Part shown: positions 1-8,600 of the stretch, one piece after another
Numbering within the stretch: position 1 is the stretch's first letter
Layout: every line of letters begins with the position of its first letter
Assembly: GCA_003970805.2 (NCBI GenBank)
Contig: CP051152.1
Coordinates: 3,596,001-3,660,000, forward strand
Direction: 5' to 3'
Source: Undibacterium piscinae
Lineage (GTDB): Bacteria; Pseudomonadota; Gammaproteobacteria; Burkholderiales; Burkholderiaceae_D
DNA: 64,000 bases
Program-made: the position numbers and the translations under genes
Notes under the pieces: generated by a model
The model's input: the letters and a program-made list of their open reading frames with translations, nothing else
Database searches by the model: none
What the model was told of the DNA's origin: nothing

Positions 1-2
1 AA

Positions 3-1676
3 TTGAAGGATAATGTTCGAGGTGAATTGCGACTGCAAAGACAAAGCGGTGATATTCGCGTCATGGATGTTGATGGCACGGGTAAGCCCTTTCCTTTGCA
101 AGTGACTGACTTGCAGGTGCGGCTGGCCTTAGGCGGTTTGGTGGCCGGCACCGATGCCGAAAGAGTGTCCTTGCAAGTGGACGCTTCAGGAACACGTCTG
201 GGTAAGCTGTACTTGAATGCCAATTCGCAGTTGAGCAAGCGGGCGGAGCAATGGAGCTTGCCGGCCGATTCTGCTATCGATGGTAAATTCAATGCGGATC
301 TGCCTGATCTGCAATGGCTGGGACCGTGGATCAATCCAGGCTTGGCGCTCAAGGGCAAATTGACGGTGGGCGCTAGTCTGGGTGGCGTTATTTCGGCGCC
401 AAAATATCAGGCGCAAATCGAAGCGCGCGATCTGGAAGTGGCATTTGCGTCCGAAGGCTTGTTGTTGCCAAACGGCAGCCTTAGCGCGCAACTCGATGAA
501 AAACGGCTTAAGCTCAATCAGTTGCAATTCAGTAATAAGGTGACGAGCATGCCGCAACATGCAAAGTTTCGTGAGCAGAACTGGATAGGACAAAAAGGGG
601 AGTTCAATGCCACCGGCGAAATTGACTGGCATAAGCAAAGCGGTAGCATAGAGGCGAATTTCCAGAAGTTCCCGCTGCTGCAGCGCAAGGATAGATGGAT
701 AGTCGTTAGTGGCGATGCCAGTATCAATCAAAGTAGTGATATTTGGGCGCTGGCCGGAAAAATCACGACCGACGGTGCCTACTTCAAATTGCCTAAGTTG
801 CCGCCTCCTAGCTTGTCCAGTGACGTTATCGTGAAACGTGGCGGTGCCGGTAACAGTAACGGCAATGGGCATGCTGAGGCTGTCACTGAAGAAGGTAAAA
901 AAGGCATCAAGACCCGGATTGATGTCAGCTTTGATATGGGAAACCGATTTGTATTTACCGGTAGTGGTCTGGATACCGCCTTGGCCGGCAGTATACGCTT
1001 ACGTAGCACGGATGGCTCGCCACTGCAGGCGACCGGCTCGATACGTACCGTGGGCGGGATTTACGAGGGTTATGGTCAGCAACTGGAGATAGACCGGGGG
1101 ATTTTGAATTTTCAGGGTTCGCCAACGAATCCGGGCCTGAATGTCCGCGCATTGCGAACCGGTCTTGAGGTGGAGGCTGGGGTGGAGGTGGTCGGCACCG
1201 TTTCCTCACCGCAGGTAAGGCTGGTCTCTGAGCCTAATGTGCCGGATGCGGAAAAACTTTCCTGGCTGGTGCTGGGGCGCGGCTCCAATCAATTAGGCGG
1301 CGGCGATGCCAGCTTACTCATGTCGGCAGCCGGAGCCATTTTTGGTGGCGATGGTAGCCGGAATGTGCCGCGTGAGATTGTGCAGGGCCTGGGCTTCGAT
1401 GAATTTTCTGTCGGTGCCGCCGATGTCGGCGGGGCCTCCAAATTGCCGGGGCAGACGGTGGCAGGATCGACTTCGGTAGGAAATTCTTCGGGGGATCAGG
1501 TGGTTAGCGTAGGTAAGCGTCTGTTACCTGGTCTGGTATTGTCGGTCGAACGTGGCTTGTCAGATGCCAGTGGTGCCGTTAAGCTGAGCTGGCAATTGAC
1601 GCGCCGTATCAGTATTGTAGGACGTTCTGGGACGGAATCCTCGGTCGATGCCTATTACACCTTTTCTTTTCATTGA
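3..1676 (+). CDS. tamB: TamB, C-terminal part (cut by window start)
   Basis: This is the C-terminal 557 residues of TamB, the inner-membrane-anchored, periplasm-spanning partner of the Omp85 protein TamA; the pair is involved in outer-membrane protein insertion and lipid traffic. The reading frame is open to the left window edge, so the TTG at position 3 is not a real start. What is visible is the repetitive beta-rich body and the conserved DUF490/TamB C-terminal domain (roughly the last 300 residues), ending in an aromatic-rich YYTFSFH tail as is usual for the family. A Gly/Ser/Asn-rich linker lies near residues 278-290. The gene ends 145 bp before tolA on the same strand. The family call is secure; only the start is missing. 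Confidence 0.9.
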   Translation: MKDNVRGELRLQRQSGDIRVMDVDGTGKPFPLQVTDLQVRLALGGLVAGTDAERVSLQVDASGTRLGKLYLNANSQLSKRAEQWSLPADSAIDGKFNADLPDLQWLGPWINPGLALKGKLTVGASLGGVISAPKYQAQIEARDLEVAFASEGLLLPNGSLSAQLDEKRLKLNQLQFSNKVTSMPQHAKFREQNWIGQKGEFNATGEIDWHKQSGSIEANFQKFPLLQRKDRWIVVSGDASINQSSDIWALAGKITTDGAYFKLPKLPPPSLSSDVIVKRGGAGNSNGNGHAEAVTEEGKKGIKTRIDVSFDMGNRFVFTGSGLDTALAGSIRLRSTDGSPLQATGSIRTVGGIYEGYGQQLEIDRGILNFQGSPTNPGLNVRALRTGLEVEAGVEVVGTVSSPQVRLVSEPNVPDAEKLSWLVLGRGSNQLGGGDASLLMSAAGAIFGGDGSRNVPREIVQGLGFDEFSVGAADVGGASKLPGQTVAGSTSVGNSSGDQVVSVGKRLLPGLVLSVERGLSDASGAVKLSWQLTRRISIVGRSGTESSVDAYYTFSFH

Positions 1677-1821
1677 AGAATGGGTTGGAATCATTATTTT
1701 TTTAACGTTTAAATCTGGGGATGCGCAGTTTGGCTGGCACTGATGTCAGAGATGACGTGTTTAAGCGGATTGTTTTACTCCGGGATGGAACTAAGTGCAG
1801 CATGCGAACTCAAATAAAGTC

Positions 1822-2767
1822 ATGACAGAATTTTCTTCAAACACCTTGCCGGGAATGGCCGGATCTCGCCCCTTGCAATGGCAGTCGATTTCATTGGCGG
1901 CCTTGGTGCATGTGCTGCTGATCGTTTTTCTTTGGGTAGGCGTGCAGTGGCAAAACAAGGAATCGACCGCAGTTGAGGCTGAAGTCTGGGATATGACTAC
2001 CCGTGAGGCTGCGCCTAAACCTGTCTACCAGGAGCGGATTGAACCGGTGGCCGAACCAGTGCCGGTGGCTCCGGTGAAGGTTATGCCTAAAGAAGAGCCG
2101 CTGGAAGATCCGGAAATTGCCCTAGCCCAGGGAAAAAAAACGCAAACGTATTGAAAAGCAGAAGCAAGAGCAGGAGTTGGCGCGCGAGCTCGAACTCAAG
2201 CTTGAGCGGGAAAAAGCCTTGAAGTTGGAAAAAGACAAGCTTGCCGAGCAGAAAAAGAAAGCAGAAAAACTAGAAAAGGCAGCCGATAAGCTGGCCGCCG
2301 ATGAGGCTGAGAAGAAAAAACAGGCGGATTTGGCCAAGCAGAATGCCAAAGAGAAAGCGGTGCGCGACAAGGCCTTTGAAGAAAATATGCGTAGACTGAC
2401 CGGGCAGGCCAGCACGAATACCAACACCAGCGGCGTGACCGGTAGCGGCGGCAATGGCGATGCCGCTAAATCGACAGGGAATAATCGTGGCGACCCAAGT
2501 TATGCTGCAAAGATCGCTGCTAAAGTGCGTTCCAATACGGTATTTAACGCTACTGATAATTCGACGAATAATCCTACCGTAGAATATAGGATAGATCTGT
2601 TACCGGATGGCTCATTGCGTGGTGTCGTGCGTAAATTGAAGTCTTCCGGTGTGCCGGCATTTGATGATGCGGTAGAGAAGGCGATAGATAAATCCATGCC
2701 GTTTCCCCGTGATAAGTCGGGACAGGTTCCGTCCAGTATTGTGTATGTTCACCGCATGAAAGAATAG
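1822..2767 (+). CDS. tolA: TolA, apparent +1 frameshift at an A8 run
   Basis: TolA links the inner-membrane TolQR motor to TolB and Pal during envelope constriction. The first frame (ATG 1822; GTG 1795 is an alternative) gives a cytoplasmic N-terminus, one transmembrane helix (SLAALVHVLLIVFLWVGV) and a Pro/Glu-rich start of the periplasmic part, and stops at 2152-2154. The second frame, open from about 2141 to 2767, gives the Lys/Glu/Ala-rich helical domain II, a Gly/Asn/Ser/Thr linker and the globular C-terminal TonB-like domain III ending HRMKE. The frames join cleanly if one A is removed from the run of eight A at 2133-2140, which restores a basic KKRKRIEK segment. tolQ and tolR are not upstream: tamB is. 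The cause is probably a homopolymer sequencing error; transcriptional slippage on A8 is the alternative. Confidence 0.85.
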
Positions 2768-2774
2768 TAAAGCA

Positions 2775-4047
2775 ATGAAAATAGCTCCGATTTTTTAAAA
2801 CCATAGTCTTTTCTGGTCTGTTGGCTGTTACTGGCGCACATGCTCAGTTAAGAGTGGAAGTGTCAGGCGTAGGTTCTAGTCAGTTGCCTATCGCAGTAGC
2901 GATGTTTGCCGATGAATCGATCGCGCCACAGCAGGTTAGTGCCATTATCAAGGACGATCTGCTGCGTAGCGGGTATTTTAAGCTCATTGAGGTCGGTGGC
3001 GTTATCTCTGAAACGAGTGCGGTCAATTTTGGCGACTGGAAATCCCGTGGCGCTGAAGCGCTGGTAGTTGGTAGTGTGCAGAAATTGAGTGACGGACGTT
3101 TTGATGTCCGATATAAATTGCTCGACACCATCAAATCTTCGACCTTGTCAGGTATTTCACTGGCCAATACTGCCGCGAATACCCGCTTGACCGCGCATCG
3201 TATAGCGGATGATATTTACGAGAAGTTAATTGGTGTGCGGGGTGCATTTTCCACACGGCTAGCCTACGTTACCAAGGCCGGTAGTAGCTACCGGCTGGAA
3301 GTTGCCGATGCTGACGGTGAGGGTGTCCAGGTAGCGTTTATTTCCAATGAACCTATCATTTCACCGGCCTGGTCACCGGACGGTACCAAGGTCGCCTATG
3401 TCTCGTTCGAGGCGAAAAAACCGGTAGTGTATGTACAAAATCTGATTACCCGTGAACGCACGGTAATTGCTAACTACAAGGGCAGTAATTCGGCGCCAGC
3501 CTGGTCGCCCGATGGAAGCAAATTGGCGATATCTCTGTCTCGCGACGGCTTGACGCAAATTTACACGGTTAATGCTAATGGTAGTGGTTTGCAGCGTCTG
3601 ACCACTACCAGCGGGATAGATACTGAGCCGCAATTTTCGGCGGACGGCCAGTATATTTATTTTTTGAGTGATCGTAGCGGCGGCCCGCAAATCTACCGAA
3701 TGAGCTCAGGCGGAGGGGATGCCAAGCGCATTACTTTCAGCGGGAGTTATAATATAACCCCACGTATTTCTCCGGACGGCAAGACTTTGGCGTATATTTC
3801 CCGTCGTGAAGGAAAATTTCAGCTGTATTCATTAGATTTGGCAAGCGGGCAAGAACAGCGTTTGTCTGATACTACCAAGGATGAGTCACCGAGTTTTTCC
3901 CCGAACGGCAGGTATATCATGTACGCCACCGAGTCCGGTCGCAGAGGTTCTTTAGCTGTGGTGTCAGTCGATGGTAGGGTAAAGCAGAAATTGACGGTTC
4001 AGGCCGGAGATATACGGGAACCTACCTGGGGTCCTTTTATGAAATAA
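2775..4047 (+). CDS. tolB: TolB, apparent frameshift in the signal peptide
   Basis: TolB is a periplasmic beta-propeller that shuttles between Pal and TolA. The body carries at least five PD40/WD40-like propeller blades with recurring motifs such as AWSPDGTKVAY, AWSPDGSKLAI, QFSADGQYIYF, RISPDGKTLAY and SFSPNGRYIMY. The natural start is ATG 2775 (8 bp after the tolA stop), but that frame runs into TAA at 2796. Removing one T from the run of six T at 2791-2796 joins MKIAPIF to KTIVFSGLLAVTGAHA, giving a normal cleavable signal peptide before QLRVEVSG. As printed, the mature protein has no start with a proper signal sequence. The gene lies in the tolA-tolB-pal-cpoB operon. Confidence 0.87.
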
Positions 4048-4100
4048 GCAGCCAGAACTTTGTCTGTGTTTATTGGCTTGGTAGTTAGTTAGTTTAGTGG

Positions 4101-4158
4101 TTAAGTAGTGTTAAGTAGTTAAGTAGTTAAGTAATTAAGTAGTTAAATAATTAAATTG
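4101..4158 (+). repeat. 8-bp tandem repeat upstream of pal
   Basis: Between tolB and pal lies a run of direct repeats with the unit TTAAGTAG: copies start at 4101, 4111, 4119, 4127, 4135, 4143 and 4151, the last ones degenerate (TTAAGTAA, TTAAATAA, TTAAATTG). The spacing is 8 bp except for a 2-bp insertion after the first. The array is very AT-rich, ends about 37 bp before the pal start codon and lies in the intergenic leader. Copy number could vary by slippage and change the spacing or structure of the pal leader, but no regulatory role is shown by the sequence alone. Confidence 0.8.
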
Positions 4159-4195
4159 TTGTTTTTAATATTAGTTAAATCATCAGGAGAAAAAA

Positions 4196-4723
4196 ATGAA
4201 TTTCAAAAGCTCAAGTATCGCCATATTGTTGTCCAGTCTTGCCTTGATTACTGCTTGCAGTACGCCAGTTAAGTTGGAAGAGAAAGCGCCGGTTGTAGAA
4301 GATAAATCAAAGACAACAACGCCAGTCGATACTCGTGCAGTCAATCCTGTAGTTGCCCCAGCGGTTGATCCTCTGAATGATCCAAAAGGTGTTCTGGCTA
4401 AGCGTAGCGTGTATTTTGACTATGACAGCTATGTCGTTAAGGATGAATTCAAGCCTCTGGTCGAAGCGCATGCAAAATATTTGAGCGCTAACAAGGGCCG
4501 TAAGATTTTGATTCAAGGTAATACCGATGAGCGCGGTGGCCGCGAATACAATCTGGCATTGGGTCAGAAGCGTGCCGAAGCCGTACGTAAGGCAATGGCA
4601 TTGTTGAGTGTTTCCGAATCTCAGATCGAAGCAGTTTCCCTGGGTAAGGAAAAGCCAAAAGCAACTGGTAGCGATGAAGCATCATGGGCGGAAAACCGTC
4701 GTTCTGATATCGTCTATCAGTAA
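4196..4723 (+). CDS. pal: Pal, peptidoglycan-associated lipoprotein
   Basis: Pal anchors the outer membrane to peptidoglycan and is the outer-membrane end of the Tol-Pal system. The 175-residue protein starts with a lipoprotein signal peptide ending in a lipobox with Cys21 (LITACST). A Pro/Val-rich spacer of about 45 residues follows, and then an OmpA-C peptidoglycan-binding domain from about residue 65 with the VYFDYDSYVV strand and the GNTDERGGREYNLALGQKRA helix region that holds the diaminopimelate-binding Asp and Arg. An AGGAG ribosome site lies 7 bp before the ATG. Length and motifs are normal for the family. Confidence 0.96.
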   Translation: MNFKSSSIAILLSSLALITACSTPVKLEEKAPVVEDKSKTTTPVDTRAVNPVVAPAVDPLNDPKGVLAKRSVYFDYDSYVVKDEFKPLVEAHAKYLSANKGRKILIQGNTDERGGREYNLALGQKRAEAVRKAMALLSVSESQIEAVSLGKEKPKATGSDEASWAENRRSDIVYQ

Positions 4724-4770
4724 TCTGCTTTCAGCCCATAGTGGCATAGGATAGTGTGCAGACACTTTCC

Positions 4771-4809
4771 CGATCGGGCTTTGCAGCGTCATGCTGCAAG
4801 GCCCGATTG
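4771..4809 (+). other. Strong hairpin between pal and cpoB
   Basis: A 17-bp stem with two G-U pairs and a 5-nt loop (GTCAT) lies 48 bp after the pal stop and 72 bp before the cpoB start. The left arm contains TCGGGCTTTGCAGC and the right arm GCTGCAAGGCCCGA. There is no run of T after the right arm, so it is not a classical terminator. It may protect or end the upstream mRNA, or attenuate cpoB expression relative to pal; these roles are inference. Confidence 0.6.
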
Positions 4810-4881
4810 CCATTGTCTTGGCGTTCCTCAGTACGATATTATCTTTGACTCTGAATAAACTTAATTAAAGCTCAAGCTGCC

Positions 4882-5643
4882 ATGAAATTCCCTTCTTTGA
4901 CTAAATTCTCACGCGTTGCAGTGTTTGCTGCCTTGTTTGCTCCAGGTATTGCCTCGGCCGGCCTATTCGATGACGACGAGGCGCGTAGGGCGATTCTGGA
5001 TGTGCGTGCCAAGGTAGATGAGGCCAGCGCCAGACTCGAAGCGAAACTCGATACTAAGGCAGACAAGAGCAGTGCGCTTGACCTGGCTAATCAGAACGAA
5101 TTGCTGCGTATGGAAATCGCCAAATTACGCGGGCAAATTGAAGTGTTGACCAATGATTTATCGAATACCCAACGCCGGCAACAGGATTTTTATGTTGACC
5201 TCGACAATCGTTTGCGTAAGATCGAGCCAAAAAAAATTACGGTCGATGGTAAGGAGTCCACGGTAGAAGTGAGCGAGCAACGCGCCTATGACGCCGCCAT
5301 GGCCTTATTTAAGGCAGGTGAATACAAGAGCGCCGGTACCGCCTTTGCCGGCTTTGTAGCGAGCTATCCGCAGTCAGCCTATGCCGGCTCTGCGCAATAC
5401 TGGCTGGGGAACTCTCATTATGCCCAGCGTGACTGCAAAGCCACCATTTCATCCTTGCAGGTATTGGTCAAGGCGCATCCTGAACATCCGAAGACTCCGG
5501 ATGCCATGCTCAATATTGCCGCCTGCCATCTGGAGTTGAAGGATAAGGCCGCAAATAAGAAAGTTTTGGAGGCGGTAATTGCCCAATATCCAGAGACCGA
5601 AGCGGCGCAAGCGGCCAAGAGCCGGCTGGCTTCAGGGAAATAA
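4882..5643 (+). CDS. cpoB: CpoB/YbgF, Tol-Pal system coordinator
   Basis: CpoB is a periplasmic protein that binds TolA and coordinates peptidoglycan synthesis with outer-membrane constriction at the septum. The 253-residue protein has a cleavable signal peptide (residues 1-26, ending GIASA), an N-terminal coiled-coil trimerisation region (about 30-115, rich in Ala, Lys, Leu and Asp) and three C-terminal tetratricopeptide-type repeats from about residue 135 (AYDAAMALFKAGEYKSAGTA, SAQYWLGNSHYAQRD, PDAMLNIAACHLELKDK). It is the last gene of the tol-pal cluster, followed by the tRNA-Lys genes. Confidence 0.94.
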   Translation: MKFPSLTKFSRVAVFAALFAPGIASAGLFDDDEARRAILDVRAKVDEASARLEAKLDTKADKSSALDLANQNELLRMEIAKLRGQIEVLTNDLSNTQRRQQDFYVDLDNRLRKIEPKKITVDGKESTVEVSEQRAYDAAMALFKAGEYKSAGTAFAGFVASYPQSAYAGSAQYWLGNSHYAQRDCKATISSLQVLVKAHPEHPKTPDAMLNIAACHLELKDKAANKKVLEAVIAQYPETEAAQAAKSRLASGK

Positions 5644-5696
5644 TCTGGTCTTGGGATTGACAGGGTAAGCGAAACGCCCCATAATATCGTTCTTTC

Positions 5697-5772
5697 GGGT
5701 CGTTAGCTCAGCTGGTAGAGCAGCGGACTTTTAATCCGTTGGTCGCAGGTTCGAATCCCGCACGGCCTACCA
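5697..5772 (+). tRNA. tRNA-Lys(TTT), copy 1
   Basis: A 76-nt cloverleaf with encoded CCA. The D arm contains AGCTCAGCTGGTAGAGC, the anticodon arm is CGGACTTTTAATCCG with anticodon TTT, and the T loop is TTCGAAT. The acceptor stem is GGGTCGT with ACGGCCT, including G1-T72 and T4-G69 wobbles. The T stem GCAGG/CCCGC has one A-C mismatch. The sequence is identical to the second copy 91 bp downstream. Confidence 0.93.
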
Positions 5773-5863
5773 CGAAATTTAAGGTGCTTAGCTTCATATC
5801 TAAGTGCCGCCAATTTAACTAAGAATATCTAGGTATTTTTAGCTAAATGCAAAAGCAGTCTTT

Positions 5864-5939
5864 GGGTCGTTAGCTCAGCTGGTAGAGCAGCGGACTTTTA
5901 ATCCGTTGGTCGCAGGTTCGAATCCCGCACGGCCTACCA
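5864..5939 (+). tRNA. tRNA-Lys(TTT), copy 2
   Basis: This gene is identical in all 76 positions to the copy at 5697-5772, including the A-C mismatch in the T stem and the wobble pairs in the acceptor stem, and it also encodes CCA. The 91-bp spacer is unrelated to the gene flanks, so only the tRNA itself is duplicated. A rho-independent terminator follows 6 bp after the CCA, so the two are probably one transcript. Confidence 0.93.
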
Positions 5940-5945
5940 AATACG

Positions 5946-5977
5946 AAGGACTCAGGTGAAAACCTGAGTCCTTTTTT
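5946..5977 (+). terminator. Rho-independent terminator after tRNA-Lys genes
   Basis: A 12-bp perfect stem (AAGGACTCAGGT / ACCTGAGTCCTT) with a GAAA tetraloop is followed by a T run. It directly follows the second tRNA-Lys gene and separates it from the methyltransferase gene. Confidence 0.92.
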
Positions 5978-6079
5978 GTTTTTTCAGCGATAAGCTGCTT
6001 TGTCAATTACACTCATGCCTGAGTGCGATCTGGCAAATAAGCCGGTCCGCTGCCGTATCTACCAAATCAAGGATGCCCG

Positions 6080-6979
6080 ATGAAAAATAAGCCGGCAAGC
6101 AAAGAAAAACGGGCACAAGTAAAACCAGTGCAAAACGAGCAGGCGCAGGAAAAGCATGAAATTCGTCCTGGCCAGTCGCTGGAGTTGCTCAAGGAATTGC
6201 ATATCCTGACCCGTGACGGCAAGATGAACCAGGATAGCCGCCGCAAACTCAAGCAGGTGTATCACCTGTATCAGTTCATCGAGCCCTTACTGCAGCAAGT
6301 GCGCAGTGATCGCGGTTCTGTGAGTGTGGTTGATCATGGTGCCGGTAAGTCTTATCTTGGTTTTATCCTATACGATTTGTTTTTCAAGGCGCTCAATGAT
6401 GGCGGTCAGTCCCGCATTTACGGTATCGAGACGCGCGACGAACTGGTGCAAAAGTCCCGTGAACTGGCCGATAAGCTTGAATTTCCGGGCATGTCCTTCC
6501 TTAATCTGTCGGTAGCGGATTCAACTTCTTCGGCAGAGTTGCCGGATCAGATTGATATCGTTACCGCCTTGCATGCCTGCAATACGGCGACCGATGATGC
6601 GATAGAGTTTGCCCTGAAGAAAAAAGCCAGGTTCATGGTGCTGGTACCTTGTTGTCAGGCGGAGGTGGCGGCGGAATTGCGCAAGGGTAAGGGCGATGCG
6701 GTAAAAAACAACCCTTTGTCGGAAATGTGGCGCCATCCCATCCATACCCGCGAATTCGGTAGTCAGATCACCAACGTATTGCGTTGCCTGCAACTGGAGG
6801 CGCATGGCTATCAGGTTCGCGTGACGGAGTTGGTCGGCTGGGAGCATTCCATGAAGAATGAGTTAATCATTGCCGAATACAAGGGCATGCCAGCCAGACG
6901 TCCGGCTGAGCGCCTGGCGGAAGTCTTGAAAACCACTGGGCTTGAAGGCTTGAGTAATCGTTTTTTTGTCCCGCAATAG
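6080..6979 (+). CDS. Class I SAM-dependent methyltransferase of unknown substrate
   Basis: This 299-residue cytoplasmic protein has a Lys/Gln-rich, probably disordered N-terminus (1-30) and a Rossmann-type methyltransferase domain. The SAM-binding glycine motif is DHGAGK at residues 85-90, followed by an acidic strand (IYGIETRDEL) that would bind the ribose. The later motifs ALHACNTATDDAI and LVPCCQAEVA match the Methyltransf_32 group, which includes RRNAD1/METTL25-like proteins. The substrate is not known from sequence. It stands alone between the tRNA terminator and ppx, with 79 and 163 bp of flanking non-coding DNA. There is no signal peptide or membrane segment. Confidence 0.8.
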   Translation: MKNKPASKEKRAQVKPVQNEQAQEKHEIRPGQSLELLKELHILTRDGKMNQDSRRKLKQVYHLYQFIEPLLQQVRSDRGSVSVVDHGAGKSYLGFILYDLFFKALNDGGQSRIYGIETRDELVQKSRELADKLEFPGMSFLNLSVADSTSSAELPDQIDIVTALHACNTATDDAIEFALKKKARFMVLVPCCQAEVAAELRKGKGDAVKNNPLSEMWRHPIHTREFGSQITNVLRCLQLEAHGYQVRVTELVGWEHSMKNELIIAEYKGMPARRPAERLAEVLKTTGLEGLSNRFFVPQ

Positions 6980-7142
6980 TTCGCTCGCTCACCGGCGTTG
7001 CGTCGACTGACGGTATTTGCCCGGGCGTCACCGACGCGTCATAAATAATGATTAATATCATTTATCTTTATTTGGCTGTGGCAGTATTGCAGATCGCTAC
7101 TGAGGCCTGGCAGTCAATTTGCTTAGAAAAGGAGGTCGGACT

Positions 7143-8600
7143 ATGTTTGCCGCCGTAGATCTTGGTTCCAATAGTTTTCGTTTGCACATAGGCCAGCATG
7201 ATGGCGATGTGATCCGTGTCGTCAAAAGCGCGCGTGACCCTATCCGTCTGGCCGCAGGGCTGGACGCGCAAGGTAATCTGACGCCTGCCGCCATCCAGAG
7301 CGCCATCAATTGCCTGGCGCGCTTCCGTGAGCTGCTTAATGCCTATCCGATAGAGTCGGTCAGGGTGGTGGCGACCAATACTATCCGCATCGCAAAAAAT
7401 GCCGGTGATCTTTTGCCTGCCGCAGAAGCGGCGATCGGTTATCCGATTGAGGTGATTTCCGGTCAGGAAGAAGGTCGCCTGATCTACATGGGCGTCTCCA
7501 ATTCCATCGCGATACCAGGCGAACGCAGGCTGGTGCTCGATATCGGCGGCGGTTCTACCGAGGTGATACTCGGACGCGGGCATGAGATCGTGAAAGTGGA
7601 GTCGTTTAGCATAGGCACCGTCAAGCACAGCGCCACTTTTTTTCCTGATGGCCGTATTACTGAAGCTGCTTTTGACGCGGCTATCCTGTCGGCACGCTCC
7701 TTGTTTGAAGACGCGGCGCCGCCGTATCAGCCGCAGCACTGGCGCACCGCTTATGGCTCATCGGGAACGATGCGCGCCATCTCTGATGCGATCCATAAAA
7801 ACGGTCTGGGTGATGGCAGTATTACGCTGAAAAACCTGAACTCCTTACGCCAGTATTGTGAGCAGACCGGCCAGGTCAGCCTGCTTGAGCTCAATGGCAT
7901 CAAGCCGGAACGCATCGCCATGGTGGTCGGTGGTTTGGCCATCCTGATCGGTTTGCTGCAGGAATTTAATATCCAGGTCTTGCGTCCTATCGAGGCCGGA
8001 TTGCGCATGGGCGTGATGTGGGATATGCATCTGCGCTCGACCAAGCGTGACCGCCGTGAACAGTCTGTACATCAGATTGCCAGCCTGTTTCATGCCGACA
8101 TGTCGCGCGCCAACCGGGTCGCCGAGATGGTGAGGTCGCTGTATGTGCAACTCAAGCCTGCTTCCGATACCTATACGCGGCACTTGTACTGGAGCGCCCT
8201 GATGCATGAAATCGGTATGGTGGTTTCGCATACCGGTTATCACAAGCACGGTGCCTACATGATAGAAAACGCCGATATGGCAGGTTTTACCACGCGTGAG
8301 CAACGCACCATGAGCAAACTGATCCTGAGCCAGAAAGGCAATCTGAAAAAAATCAGTGATGGCTTTGTCGATCTTGATTTTGCCAAGGCGGTACTGGCCT
8401 TGCGTCTGGCGGTTACGCTGATGCATTCACGGGTAGAGCTTGATTACGCTGATGTTCGTTTGCGCATGAAAAGTCGGATAGAGCTGGAGATACGTCAGGA
8501 TCTGATGAACTTGCATCCTACGGTGGTGTTCTGGCTGCAAAAAGAAATTGAAAGCTGGCGTGAAGTCGGCGTCGAGTTTGTGGTTAAGGCGAACGCATAA
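7143..8600 (+). CDS. ppx: Ppx/GppA family exopolyphosphatase
   Basis: This 485-residue enzyme removes phosphate from polyphosphate ends and/or the 5' phosphate of pppGpp. The actin-like ATPase fold is visible: phosphate-1 motif AAVDLGSNSFRLHIG at residues 3-17 and phosphate-2 motif DIGGGSTEVILG from residue 133. The C-terminal part (from about 310) is HD-like, with conserved His residues in a YWSALMHEIGMVVSHTGYHK segment. ATG 7143 is chosen because AGGAGGT lies just upstream and the phosphate-1 motif starts two residues in; an in-frame TTG at 7119 is less likely. Sequence cannot tell Ppx from GppA, but length fits Ppx. No ppk gene is in this window. Confidence 0.88.
   Translation: MFAAVDLGSNSFRLHIGQHDGDVIRVVKSARDPIRLAAGLDAQGNLTPAAIQSAINCLARFRELLNAYPIESVRVVATNTIRIAKNAGDLLPAAEAAIGYPIEVISGQEEGRLIYMGVSNSIAIPGERRLVLDIGGGSTEVILGRGHEIVKVESFSIGTVKHSATFFPDGRITEAAFDAAILSARSLFEDAAPPYQPQHWRTAYGSSGTMRAISDAIHKNGLGDGSITLKNLNSLRQYCEQTGQVSLLELNGIKPERIAMVVGGLAILIGLLQEFNIQVLRPIEAGLRMGVMWDMHLRSTKRDRREQSVHQIASLFHADMSRANRVAEMVRSLYVQLKPASDTYTRHLYWSALMHEIGMVVSHTGYHKHGAYMIENADMAGFTTREQRTMSKLILSQKGNLKKISDGFVDLDFAKAVLALRLAVTLMHSRVELDYADVRLRMKSRIELEIRQDLMNLHPTVVFWLQKEIESWREVGVEFVVKANA

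Noticed and set aside
186..872. Long minus-strand frame inside tamB
   Set aside because: It is a shadow of the tamB coding sequence with no independent support.
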